NCBI GenBank assembly: GCA_035626475.1
Contig: DASPNP010000040.1
Location: forward strand, 1 to 23,743
Direction of reading: 5' to 3'
Source of the DNA: DASPKT01 sp035626475
GTDB lineage: Bacteria; Pseudomonadota; Alphaproteobacteria; Azospirillales; Azospirillaceae
Length of the DNA stretch: 23,743 nt
The notes below the pieces were generated by a model. It did not search any database. It saw only the letters and a program-made list of their open reading frames with translations, and was not told the DNA's origin. Positions 15,237 to 22,337 of the stretch are shown piece after piece. Each line of letters starts with the position of its first letter. The stretch's first letter is position 1. The position numbers and the translations under genes were made by a program.

Positions 15237-15707
15237 ATGAAGAAGACGTTCCGCACGCTGGTCCTGTCGGCCGCGATCGCCGCGGCCTCGCCCGGCGGCG
15301 CGGGCGGCCAGGCGGCGACGGCCGGGGGCGACGCCTACGCCGCCGCCGTCGAGCTGGTGACGCCCGAGATGCTGGCGGAATGCGAGCAGGGCGCCATCCG
15401 CGCCATCGCCGACCAGGCCCGGTTCGGCGCCGCCATCGAGTGGCGGGACCGCATGGCGCCCGGCGAGGTCGGCCGGAGCATCTCCAGCAGCTGGGCCGAG
15501 CGGGTCGGGGCGACGCAGCCCGGGCCCGGCGACGCGCCACCGCCGGACGGCTTCCTGGCCGCCGTGACCGGCCGCGCCGCGGTGACGCCGAAGGCCGGGC
15601 CGCCGATGGAACTGATCCCGGTCTGCTGGTTCGAGCACCAGCCCAAGGAGAACAGCATCCGGCTGTTCCAGGTGACGCTCCGCAGCATGCGCCCCGGCGG
15701 CCCCTGA
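15237..15707 (+). CDS. Exported protein of unknown function, cotranscribed with the TonB-dependent receptor
   Basis: A 156-residue protein with a GGAGGAGACGG ribosome-binding site and 43 nt after the receptor stop, so probably in its operon. The signal peptide is MKKTFRTLVLSAAIAAASPG and cleavage is likely near GGQAA. The mature part has a helical N-half with a single Cys (MLAECEQGAI) and a C-half containing PMELIPVCWFEHQPKENSIR, a beta-rich ending with a second Cys. I do not recognise the family. Periplasmic location and linkage to receptor-mediated uptake are inferred from the signal peptide and the neighbouring gene. Confidence 0.72.
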   Translation: MKKTFRTLVLSAAIAAASPGGAGGQAATAGGDAYAAAVELVTPEMLAECEQGAIRAIADQARFGAAIEWRDRMAPGEVGRSISSSWAERVGATQPGPGDAPPPDGFLAAVTGRAAVTPKAGPPMELIPVCWFEHQPKENSIRLFQVTLRSMRPGGP

Positions 15708-15750
15708 ACGCCCGCCCGCACAGGAAATCCGGGGCACGCTTCCGGAAGAT

Positions 15751-15791
15751 GATAGGCGATCCCTATTGCCGCACGAGGGGGCTTTATTGAA
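15751..15791 (+). promoter_or_regulatory. Copy 2 of the shared 41-nt element, upstream of the formate dehydrogenase operon
   Basis: GATAGG (15751-15756), 8 nt, ATTGCCGCACG (15765-15775), 5 nt, GCTTT (15781-15785), 1 nt, TTGAA (15787-15791). It matches 225-265 (minus) without gaps. In this copy the first part is also a dyad, ATAGG-N5-CCTAT (15752-15766), with the T-N11-A form of LysR-type regulator boxes. The TTGAA may be part of the -35 hexamer, which would put an activator site right against it. Activation of fdh1BA by a LysR-type protein is inferred; no regulator gene is in the window. Confidence 0.72.
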
Positions 15792-15916
15792 CAGGGCCGC
15801 CCGCCTGTGAAAGTCTGCCAGGGAACAGTTTTCGGCCGGCGTGCGCAGGGTCCCGGGCACGGCCGGTCTCCTTGCCGGCCCGCAGCATGGCCGGCGGAAC
15901 CATGGCAGAGGAACGG

Positions 15917-17623
15917 ATGCCTGGCGGACGGACACCGAGTGAACGCCCCACGAGCGAACGCCTTCCCGGGGAACCGATGCCCGGAGGGCGGAGGGGAGCG
16001 GACACGCGGGGCCGCGGCGGCCCGACCGCGGGCACGCTGGACGCCGCGCGGCCGCATGCCGACCAGTCCCTGCTGATCGAGCATCTCCACGCGCTCCAGG
16101 ACGCCAAGGGCCACATCACCCGGGGCGAGCTGCGCCGGCTGGGCGAGGATCTCAACCTGCCGGACGCCGGCACCTTCGAGGTCGCGACCTTCTATCACGG
16201 CTTCCGCGTGGTGGAGGACGGGGCCCCCGCCCCCCCGCCGCTGGTCGAGGTCTGCGACAGCCTCACCTGCTGCCTGTTCGGCGGCGGCGACGCGCTGCGC
16301 GCCGAGCTCGTGCGCCTCGCCGGCGACCGGGCCGAGGTCAAGGGCGTGGCCTGCCTGGGGCGGTGCGACCAGGCCCCCGCCGCCCGGCTGCTGGGCCAGG
16401 GCGTTCCGCGGGCGACGGCGGCGGAGCTCCTGCTGCGCCTCGGCGCCGGGCCGGAGGCGGCGCCCGCCGCGAGCGGCGCCGTCGTCTTCGACGATTATCT
16501 GGCCGGGGGCGGCTATTCCCTGCTGCGCGCCTGCCACGGCGGCACGCTGGATCTCGAGGGGCTGCTGACGCCGCTGGAGGAGTCCGGCCTGCGCGGCCTG
16601 GGCGGCGCGGGCTTTCCCGTCGGGCGCAAATGGCGGGCGGTCCACGGCCAGCCGGCGCCGCGCCTGATGGCGGTCAATGCCGACGAGAGCGAGCCCGGCA
16701 CCTTCAAGGACCGCTTCCACCTGCTGGCCGATCCGCACCGGGTGCTGGAGGGCATGCTGCTGGCCGCCTGGGCGGTCGGCGCCGAGGCGGTCTACTTCTT
16801 CCTCCGCGACGAGTACGACGACGTCCGCGCTCTGCTGACCCGCGAGATCGCGCGCCTCCCGGAGCTGGGCCTGCCGCTGCCGCCGGTGCATCTGCGGCGC
16901 GGCGCCGGCAACTACATCTGCGGCGAGGAGTCGGCGATGCTGGAGAGCCTGGAGGGGCGCCGCGGCCTGCCCCGGCACAAGCCGCCCTACCCGTCGGTGC
17001 GCGGCCTGTTCGGCCGCCCCACGCTGATCAACAATGTCGAGACGCTGTACTGGGTGCGCGATCTGGTGGAGCGCGGGCCGGCCTGGTTCCTGTCGCACGG
17101 GCGGCAGGGACGCCAGGGCCTGCGCTCCTTCTCGGTGTCGGGCCGCGTGCGCGACCCGGGCGTGAAGATGGCGCCGGCCGGCACCAGCGCCATCGAGCTG
17201 ATCGAGGAGTTCTGCGGCGGCATGGCCGAGGGCCACGTCTTCCGTGCCTTCCTGCCGGGCGGCGCCTCGGGCGGCATCCTGCCGGCCGCCCTGGGGCACC
17301 TGCCGCTGGATTTCGGCACGCTGGAACCGCACGGCGCCATGGTCGGGTCGGCCGCCCTCATCGTGCTGTCGGACCGGGACAGCGTGCGCGAGGCGGCGCA
17401 CAACCTGATGCGCTTCTTCCACCATGAGAGCTGCGGCCAGTGCACCCCCTGCCGGGTCGGCACCGGCAAGGCCGAGCGGCTGATGGCCGAGAAGCGGTGG
17501 GACGCGGCGCTGCTGTCCGACCTCGGCGGCTGCATGGCCGACGCCAGCATCTGCGGCCTGGGCCAAGCGGCCCCCAACGCCTTCCGCTCGGTCCTGCGCC
17601 ACTTCCCGGAGGAAGTGACATGA
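15917..17623 (+). CDS. fdh1B: NAD-dependent formate dehydrogenase, diaphorase subunit (NuoE-NuoF fusion, Fdh1B type)
   Basis: About 568 residues, close to the 572 I recall for M. extorquens Fdh1B. AGAGGAA precedes ATG 15917; ATGs at 15887, 15902 and 15977 are alternatives. Residues 1-50 are a Pro/Gly/Arg-rich tail with MPGGR repeated. Residues ~52-175 are a NuoE/FdsG-like [2Fe-2S] domain (C113, C118, C146, C150). Residues ~190-568 are NuoF/FdsB-like: FMN loop GLRGLGGAGFP (225-235), NADH-binding RRGAGNYICGEES (328-340) and [4Fe-4S] ligands C506, C509, C512 and C546. Known: this cytosolic subunit passes electrons from the formate-oxidising alpha subunit through Fe-S and FMN to NAD. Its stop overlaps the next start (ATGA), a sign of translational coupling. 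It lies downstream of the shared 41-nt element. Confidence 0.94.
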   Translation: MPGGRTPSERPTSERLPGEPMPGGRRGADTRGRGGPTAGTLDAARPHADQSLLIEHLHALQDAKGHITRGELRRLGEDLNLPDAGTFEVATFYHGFRVVEDGAPAPPPLVEVCDSLTCCLFGGGDALRAELVRLAGDRAEVKGVACLGRCDQAPAARLLGQGVPRATAAELLLRLGAGPEAAPAASGAVVFDDYLAGGGYSLLRACHGGTLDLEGLLTPLEESGLRGLGGAGFPVGRKWRAVHGQPAPRLMAVNADESEPGTFKDRFHLLADPHRVLEGMLLAAWAVGAEAVYFFLRDEYDDVRALLTREIARLPELGLPLPPVHLRRGAGNYICGEESAMLESLEGRRGLPRHKPPYPSVRGLFGRPTLINNVETLYWVRDLVERGPAWFLSHGRQGRQGLRSFSVSGRVRDPGVKMAPAGTSAIELIEEFCGGMAEGHVFRAFLPGGASGGILPAALGHLPLDFGTLEPHGAMVGSAALIVLSDRDSVREAAHNLMRFFHHESCGQCTPCRVGTGKAERLMAEKRWDAALLSDLGGCMADASICGLGQAAPNAFRSVLRHFPEEVT

Positions 17624-20382
17624 GCATCACCTTCACGCTCGACAAATGCGCGGTGACGGCCCGGCCGGGCGAGACGCTCTGGGAGGTCATCACCCGCTAC
17701 GGCTTCCAGCTCCCCCATCTCTGCCACCGCCCGGAGCCGGGCTACCGTCCCGACGGCAACTGCCGCGCCTGCATGGTGGAGGTGAAGGGCGAGCGCACGC
17801 TGGTCGCCTCCTGCATCCGCACGCCGACGCCGGGCATGGAGGTGTCCTTCACCTCGCCCCGGGCGCAGAAGGCGCGCCGCACCGTGTTCGAGCTGCTGAT
17901 CGCCGACCAGCCGCCACGGGAATCCTCGCCCGACCCCGACAGCGCCTTCTGGCGCTGGGCCGAGCGGCTGGGCTTGGCCGACAGCCGGTTCCCGGCGGCC
18001 GGACCGCGCCCGGCGGCCGACCGCAGCCATCCCGCCATGGCGGTGCAGCTGGACGCCTGCATCCAGTGCGGCCTCTGCGCCCGCGCCTGCCGCGAGGTGC
18101 AGAGCAACGACGTGATCGGCCTCGCCTATGTCGGCGACGGCACCAAGGTCGTGTTCGACGACGATGTCCCCATGGGCGACAGCACCTGCGTCGCCTGTGG
18201 CGAGTGCGTGCAGGCCTGCCCCACCGGCGCGCTGCTGCCCGCCTCCATCGTCGGCGCCGACGGTCAGGTGGCGGTGCGGCCGGACCGCAAGGTGGACAGC
18301 GTCTGCCCCTATTGCGGCGTGGGATGCCAGCTCACCTTCAACATCCGGAACGACAAGCTGCTGTCCGTGGACGGCAAGGCCGGCCCCGCCAATCTCAACC
18401 GGCTCTGCGTCAAGGGGCGCTTCGGCTTCGACTATGTCAGCCATCCCGAGCGGTTGACCGTGCCGCTGGTCCGCCGCGACGATGCGCCGAAGGGCGCCGG
18501 CGACGCCGACGGGGTCGATCCGCTCAACCCCTGGAGCCATTTCCGGGAAGCCACCTGGGAGGAGGCGCTGGAGCGGGCGGCCGGTGGCCTCGCGCGCATC
18601 CGCGACGCCCATGGCGGCCGGGCGCTGGCCGGCTTCGGCTCGGCCAAATGCTCCAACGAGGAGGCGTACCTGTTCCAGAAGCTGGTCCGGACCGGCTTCG
18701 GGTCGAACAATGTCGACCATTGCACCCGGCTCTGCCACGCCTCCTCCGTCGCGGCGCTGATGGAGGGGATCGGGTCGGGCGCCGTCACGGCGCCGGTCCA
18801 TGCGGCGCTGGATGCCGAGGTGATCCTGATCATCGGCGCCAATCCCTCGGTCAACCATCCGGTCGCCGCCACCTTCATCAAGGAGGCGGTACGGCGCCGG
18901 GGCGCGAAGCTGATCATCGCCGATCCGCGCGGCCAAATGCTGGACCGCTTCGCCACCCATCCGCTGCGCCTCAAGGGCGGATCGGACGTGGCGCTGCTGT
19001 CGGGCATGCTCTGCACCATCGTGGAGGAAGGGCTGGTCGATCCGGACTACATCCGCGACCATGTCGACGGATACGACGATTTCGCCGCCAACATCCGCGG
19101 CTTCACCCCCGAGGCGATGGCGCCGGTCTGCGGCATTGCCGCCGCCACCATCCGCGAGGTCGCCCGGCTCTACGCCACGTCGCGTGCCTCGCTGATCTTC
19201 TGGGGCATGGGCATCAGCCAACATGTCCACGGCACCGACAACTCCCGGTGCCTGATCGCACTGGCGCTGCTGACCGGCCAGGTTGGCCGCCCCGGCAGCG
19301 GGCTGCATCCGCTGCGCGGCCAGAACAACGTGCAGGGCGCGTCCGACGCCGGCCTGATTCCCATGGTCTATCCCGACTATCAGCCGGTCGGCGCCAACGA
19401 CGTGAGGCGTCTCTTCGAGACGGCCTGGGACGTGCCGGCGCTGGATCCTCTGCCCGGGCTGACGGTGGTGGAGGTAATGCACGCCATCAAGGCCGGGACG
19501 ATCCGGGGCATGTACGTGATGGGCGAGAACCCCGCCATGTCCGACCCGGACCTGAACCACGCGCGGGAGGCGCTGGCGGCACTGGAGCATCTGGTGGTCC
19601 AGGACATCTTCCTGACCGAGACGGCCGCCTATGCCGACGTCATCCTGCCGGCCAGCGCCTTTCCGGAGAAGACGGGAACCTTCACCAACACCGACCGGCG
19701 GGTGCAGCTGGGCCGCCAAGCCCTGCCCCTGCCCGGCGAGGCCCGCCAGGACCTCTGGCTGATCGAGGAGCTGGGCATCCGGCTTGGCCTGCCCTGGCGC
19801 CACCGCGGCCCGGCGGAGGTGTTCGGCGAGATGGCGGCGCTGATGCCGTCGCTGGCCGGCATCGGTTGGGAGAGGCTGGAGCGCGACGGATCCGTGACCT
19901 ATCCGTTGGACCCCGCCACGGGACACGGCAGGGCCATCATCTTCGGCGATGGCTTTCCCACCGCCTCCGGGCGGGCCCGGGTGGTGCCGGTCGGCTTGGT
20001 GCCCCCGGACGAACCGCCGGACGCCGACTTCCCCTGGCTGCTGACCACCGGCCGCCTGCTGGAGCACTGGCACACCGGCGCCATGACGCGCCGCGCCTCG
20101 GCGCTGAACGCGTTGGAACCGGAACCCTTCGTCACCATGAATCCGAAGGATCTGCGGCGGCTGGGCATCACCGCCGGCGGCACGGTGGCGGTGGAGACAC
20201 GCCGAGGACAGATTGAGCTGCCGGTGCGCCCGGACCGCGACGTGTCGCCCGGAAGCCTCTTCATTCCCTTCTGCTACCGCGAGGCGGCCGCCAACATCCT
20301 CACCAATCCGGCGCTGGACCCGTACGGCAAGATTCCGGAGTTCAAGCTTTGCGCCGCTCGGGTGGCCGTGCTTGCCACCTGA
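17620..20382 (+). CDS. fdh1A: NAD-dependent formate dehydrogenase, catalytic molybdenum/tungsten alpha subunit (Fdh1A type)
   Basis: A 920-residue protein; ATG 17620 overlaps the fdh1B stop. Domains in order: N-terminal [2Fe-2S] ferredoxin (C35, C48, C51, C65); NuoG-like His/Cys region; two [4Fe-4S] clusters (C147/C150/C153/C157 and C190/C193/C196/C200); the molybdopterin oxidoreductase [4Fe-4S] (C229, C232, C236, C263); catalytic RLCHASS with metal ligand C372 and H373, Cys rather than selenocysteine; and the C-terminal molybdopterin-dinucleotide-binding domain (LEHWHTGAMTRRASALNALE). It catalyses formate to CO2 with NADH formation, with bis-MGD cofactor. Similarity to M. extorquens Fdh1A, a tungsten enzyme, suggests W, but sequence alone cannot prove the metal. 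No fdsC/fdsD maturation or chaperone gene follows. Confidence 0.95.
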   Translation: MSITFTLDKCAVTARPGETLWEVITRYGFQLPHLCHRPEPGYRPDGNCRACMVEVKGERTLVASCIRTPTPGMEVSFTSPRAQKARRTVFELLIADQPPRESSPDPDSAFWRWAERLGLADSRFPAAGPRPAADRSHPAMAVQLDACIQCGLCARACREVQSNDVIGLAYVGDGTKVVFDDDVPMGDSTCVACGECVQACPTGALLPASIVGADGQVAVRPDRKVDSVCPYCGVGCQLTFNIRNDKLLSVDGKAGPANLNRLCVKGRFGFDYVSHPERLTVPLVRRDDAPKGAGDADGVDPLNPWSHFREATWEEALERAAGGLARIRDAHGGRALAGFGSAKCSNEEAYLFQKLVRTGFGSNNVDHCTRLCHASSVAALMEGIGSGAVTAPVHAALDAEVILIIGANPSVNHPVAATFIKEAVRRRGAKLIIADPRGQMLDRFATHPLRLKGGSDVALLSGMLCTIVEEGLVDPDYIRDHVDGYDDFAANIRGFTPEAMAPVCGIAAATIREVARLYATSRASLIFWGMGISQHVHGTDNSRCLIALALLTGQVGRPGSGLHPLRGQNNVQGASDAGLIPMVYPDYQPVGANDVRRLFETAWDVPALDPLPGLTVVEVMHAIKAGTIRGMYVMGENPAMSDPDLNHAREALAALEHLVVQDIFLTETAAYADVILPASAFPEKTGTFTNTDRRVQLGRQALPLPGEARQDLWLIEELGIRLGLPWRHRGPAEVFGEMAALMPSLAGIGWERLERDGSVTYPLDPATGHGRAIIFGDGFPTASGRARVVPVGLVPPDEPPDADFPWLLTTGRLLEHWHTGAMTRRASALNALEPEPFVTMNPKDLRRLGITAGGTVAVETRRGQIELPVRPDRDVSPGSLFIPFCYREAAANILTNPALDPYGKIPEFKLCAARVAVLAT

Positions 20383-20448
20383 GGAGTGGAGCCCCCCCGG
20401 TCCGTGGGGATAGGGGTCGTCGATCGGCAGGCCTTTCGGAGAGGCGGG

Positions 20449-20470
20449 GCCGGAGGGTGGCAACTCCGGC
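20449..20470 (+). terminator. Stem-loop after the formate dehydrogenase operon
   Basis: GCCGGAG (20449-20455) pairs perfectly with CTCCGGC (20464-20470) around an 8-nt loop, 67 nt after the fdh1A stop. No T-run follows, so it is at best a weak or factor-dependent terminator or a 3'-end stabiliser. Confidence 0.35.
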
Positions 20471-20604
20471 GGATGATTGCCGTTGATAAGAATAAGCTTG
20501 AGAACGGGCATTGGCGGGCGTCCCGCGCGGCTACGGCACGAGTCCGGACGCCCCGCTCCCGCGGTCACGCTCCCAGGCGGCCACCCTCGACGGGAGAAAC
20601 GATC

Positions 20605-21159
20605 ATGAAGACCATGCGTACACGCCTGCCGGCGCTGACCAGCGCCCTGGCCATTCTGGCGCTGACTGCCGCCTGCCAGGCCGGCGGCAACACGGCATCG
20701 GCGGACACCCCCGCACCGAGCGGCAGCGCGTCGACCAGCGCCGCGTCCGGTACGGGCGGGGCGGCGGCCAGCGGGCCCGAGGCAGGAAACGCCGCCGGCA
20801 GTGGCACGGCGACGGCCGGCGGGACCACCCAGGGCACCACGACCACCTATGGCAGTGGGACCGCGGCCGCCGGCACCGCAACCACCGGCGCCGCGGCGCA
20901 AGGCGGCTCGGCCGGGAATACGGCGACGGGAAGTACCGGGTCCCTGCCCCAGGGCAGTCTGGCGGCGGAGCGCCAGGGCGCCGCCGCCGGTGCCGGTGTG
21001 ACCCAGACCGACAGCCAGTCCACCGCGACCGCTCCTGCCAGCCCGACAGGCGATCTGCCCGCCAACTCGCTGGCCGGTGAGCGGCAGGGCGCCATCGGCA
21101 AGGACACGGTGAAGCAGGACGGGCAATCCGGCACCAGCCCTAATCGGCCGAACCGCTGA
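20605..21159 (+). CDS. Low-complexity lipoprotein with two C-terminal LPxxSLAxERQGA repeats
   Basis: A 184-residue protein; GGGAG lies 8 nt before the ATG. The N-terminus is a lipoprotein signal with lipobox LTAAC (C24). Residues ~27-110 are almost entirely Gly, Ala, Ser and Thr, probably a disordered tether. The C-part has two copies of a short motif: LPQGSLAAERQGA (114-126) and LPANSLAGERQGAIG (151-165). The same motif occurs twice in the exported protein at 22338. No known enzyme domain is visible. Inferred: a membrane-anchored protein with a flexible stalk presenting a short binding motif. It follows the formate dehydrogenase operon but is separated by 222 nt and a hairpin, so it is probably an independent gene. 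Confidence 0.75.
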   Translation: MKTMRTRLPALTSALAILALTAACQAGGNTASADTPAPSGSASTSAASGTGGAAASGPEAGNAAGSGTATAGGTTQGTTTTYGSGTAAAGTATTGAAAQGGSAGNTATGSTGSLPQGSLAAERQGAAAGAGVTQTDSQSTATAPASPTGDLPANSLAGERQGAIGKDTVKQDGQSGTSPNRPNR

Positions 21160-21176
21160 GCCAGACGTGGGAGAGA

Positions 21177-21210
21177 GCCTCCCGGTACCGCGGACAGGGG
21201 ACCGGGAGGC
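21177..21210 (+). terminator. Perfect 10-bp stem-loop after the lipoprotein gene
   Basis: GCCTCCCGGT (21177-21186) pairs with ACCGGGAGGC (21201-21210) around a 14-nt loop, 17 nt after the stop. No T-run follows. Placement right after the gene supports a terminator or RNA 3'-end role. Confidence 0.45.
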
Positions 21211-21437
21211 ATCCCGTATTCGGGTTCGGATAGCGCAAGCCGGCCGCGACGCCGGCATGGGAGCAGCGGCCGCTGCGCCTGGTCGCGGACGGCCTCCTGC
21301 GCGACGAGGACAGGCGCGACCGAATCTTGAGCAGGTGGGATGGACCGGTGGTGATCCCGGTCCACGGAGACGCGGCGCGGCACTTCATCCGGCATGTGAA
21401 GGCGGTCGCCGCGCACCTTCTGGTCCCACCCGCAACA

Positions 21438-21524
21438 TCAGAAGATCAGGTCGAGGACACCGACCACGAACAGCAGTGCGAGCAGGACGATGATGCCGAC
21501 GATCCACCCGATGGCCTTGAGCAT
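21438..21524 (-). CDS. 28-residue single-span membrane peptide
   Basis: The minus-strand ATG at 21524 follows an A/G-rich GAAGAGGACAGG ribosome-binding region. The product starts MLKAIGWIVGII, continues with an unbroken run of Leu, Val, Ile, Ala and Gly, and ends GVLDLIF: one transmembrane helix with a Lys at the N-side and a single Asp near the C-side. Many bacteria encode such tiny membrane proteins, which often act in stress responses or as modulators of larger membrane complexes. No family is recognised. Support is the ribosome-binding site and the pure transmembrane composition; it is isolated, in an otherwise gene-poor stretch from 21160 to 22030. Confidence 0.5.
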   Translation of the reverse strand: MLKAIGWIVGIIVLLALLFVVGVLDLIF

Positions 21525-21916
21525 GGTGCCTGTCCTCTTCCGATCGATGAACAGGGAAACGCGCGGGCCGCCGGATGGATGCATGAGGATCCTTCGGACC
21601 AGTCGGCGAGGCGCGCGTCGCGCGGGCGTCCAGCCTCTCCGCCCGAAGTTCCCGGCCGGCGGCGGTAAATACTCTCCGTAAACATGGAACGCCGCTTCCC
21701 ATTGCGGCAAGCACCTGGATCGGCGGAGCGGGCGCCTGACGCAAGCACAAACCTTCGGTGCGGCGCCGCTCCTCCGGTCCGGCACTTCGCCCAATATTTC
21801 GAGCATTTATCTAGCACGTCTTCTCCACATTAGCATTCCGGTGGTGAGTGTATTGTTGCGCTTGGGAGGCAACGCAGACGTTCCCTGCTTTGCAGAGCAA
21901 GAAAATTCACTTCGGT
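21525..21916. other. Gene-free stretch, partly AT-rich
   Basis: I see no gene supported by a ribosome-binding site and protein-like composition here. The part 21660-21910 has lower GC than its surroundings and probably carries promoters for the small minus-strand peptide and for the plus-strand transcript that meets the terminator-like hairpin at 21917. No clear -35/-10 pair could be assigned. Confidence 0.4.
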
Positions 21917-21951
21917 CCGCCGGCCATCCATTGGCCGGCGGGCTGGTTTTT
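21917..21951 (+). terminator. Intrinsic terminator or attenuator upstream of the 78-residue gene
   Basis: CCGCCGGCCA (21917-21926) pairs perfectly with TGGCCGGCGG (21932-21941) around TCCAT, followed 5 nt later by TTTTT (21947-21951). There is no coding gene on this strand for ~750 nt upstream, but the next gene starts 80 nt downstream. It could end a short untranslated RNA or attenuate that gene. Confidence 0.55.
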
Positions 21952-22030
21952 ACCGACCGTCATGGCCACGCGGCGGAGCCGGTGTCCCGCCTCCGTTCCG
22001 CACCGCCTGGTTCATTCCTGGAGAGGCGCG

Positions 22031-22267
22031 ATGGAAAGCAGCAAGGACACGGCTCCGTTTCCCGGGTCCGGTACCGCACCGGCCGATGTGCCGCTGCAAT
22101 GGCAGGGGAACGACATCAGCCCTGTTCCCTTCGGCTTCGGCGAGATGCCGGCCGATCCGGAACTGCGGCAGCGCTGGCAGGAAGCGCGAACCCGGCTGAT
22201 GCGGGAGGCGCTGGATAGCGCCCTGGCGGCTCGGACGGGACCATCCCGGAATCCGGCATCACGATAG
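22031..22267 (+). CDS. 78-residue protein of unknown function
   Basis: GGAGAGG lies about 5 nt before the ATG at 22031; the frame is open further upstream but without a ribosome-binding site. The product starts MESSKDTAPFPG, has a middle LQWQGNDISPVPFGFGEMPA, and ends in an amphipathic helix (LRQRWQEARTRLMREALDSA). There is no signal peptide, membrane segment or recognised domain, and no Cys. Probably a small cytosolic protein; function unknown. It is 70 nt upstream of the exported repeat protein, possibly in one transcript, with its own ribosome-binding site and a terminator-like hairpin in its leader. Confidence 0.6.
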   Translation: MESSKDTAPFPGSGTAPADVPLQWQGNDISPVPFGFGEMPADPELRQRWQEARTRLMREALDSALAARTGPSRNPASR

Positions 22268-22337
22268 CATGAGCCTCCACCCCGGCGCGTCACGCCGGAC
22301 CGGCGACGTTCGCGACCCCATCCCTCGGAGGAGCAGA

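Noticed and set aside
13169..15256. Long minus-strand frame opposite the TonB-dependent receptor
   Set aside because: Low-complexity Arg/Ala/Gly translation with no domain signal; the plus-strand receptor explains the region.
15791..15808. ACAGG/CCTGT inverted repeat just after the fdh regulatory element
   Set aside because: Only 5-bp arms with an 8-nt spacer and no counterpart in the formaldehyde dehydrogenase promoter.
20411..20435. Possible third copy of the GATAGG element after fdh1A
   Set aside because: GATAGG is present, but the ATTGCCGCACG block and the downstream boxes are not; it matches no better than chance.
16987..21258. A very long open frame (over 1,400 codons) on the minus strand opposite the formate dehydrogenase genes
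   Set aside because: It mirrors the strongly supported fdh1A gene, has biased Arg/Gly/His/Ala composition and no ribosome-binding site; it is an artefact of high GC codon use.
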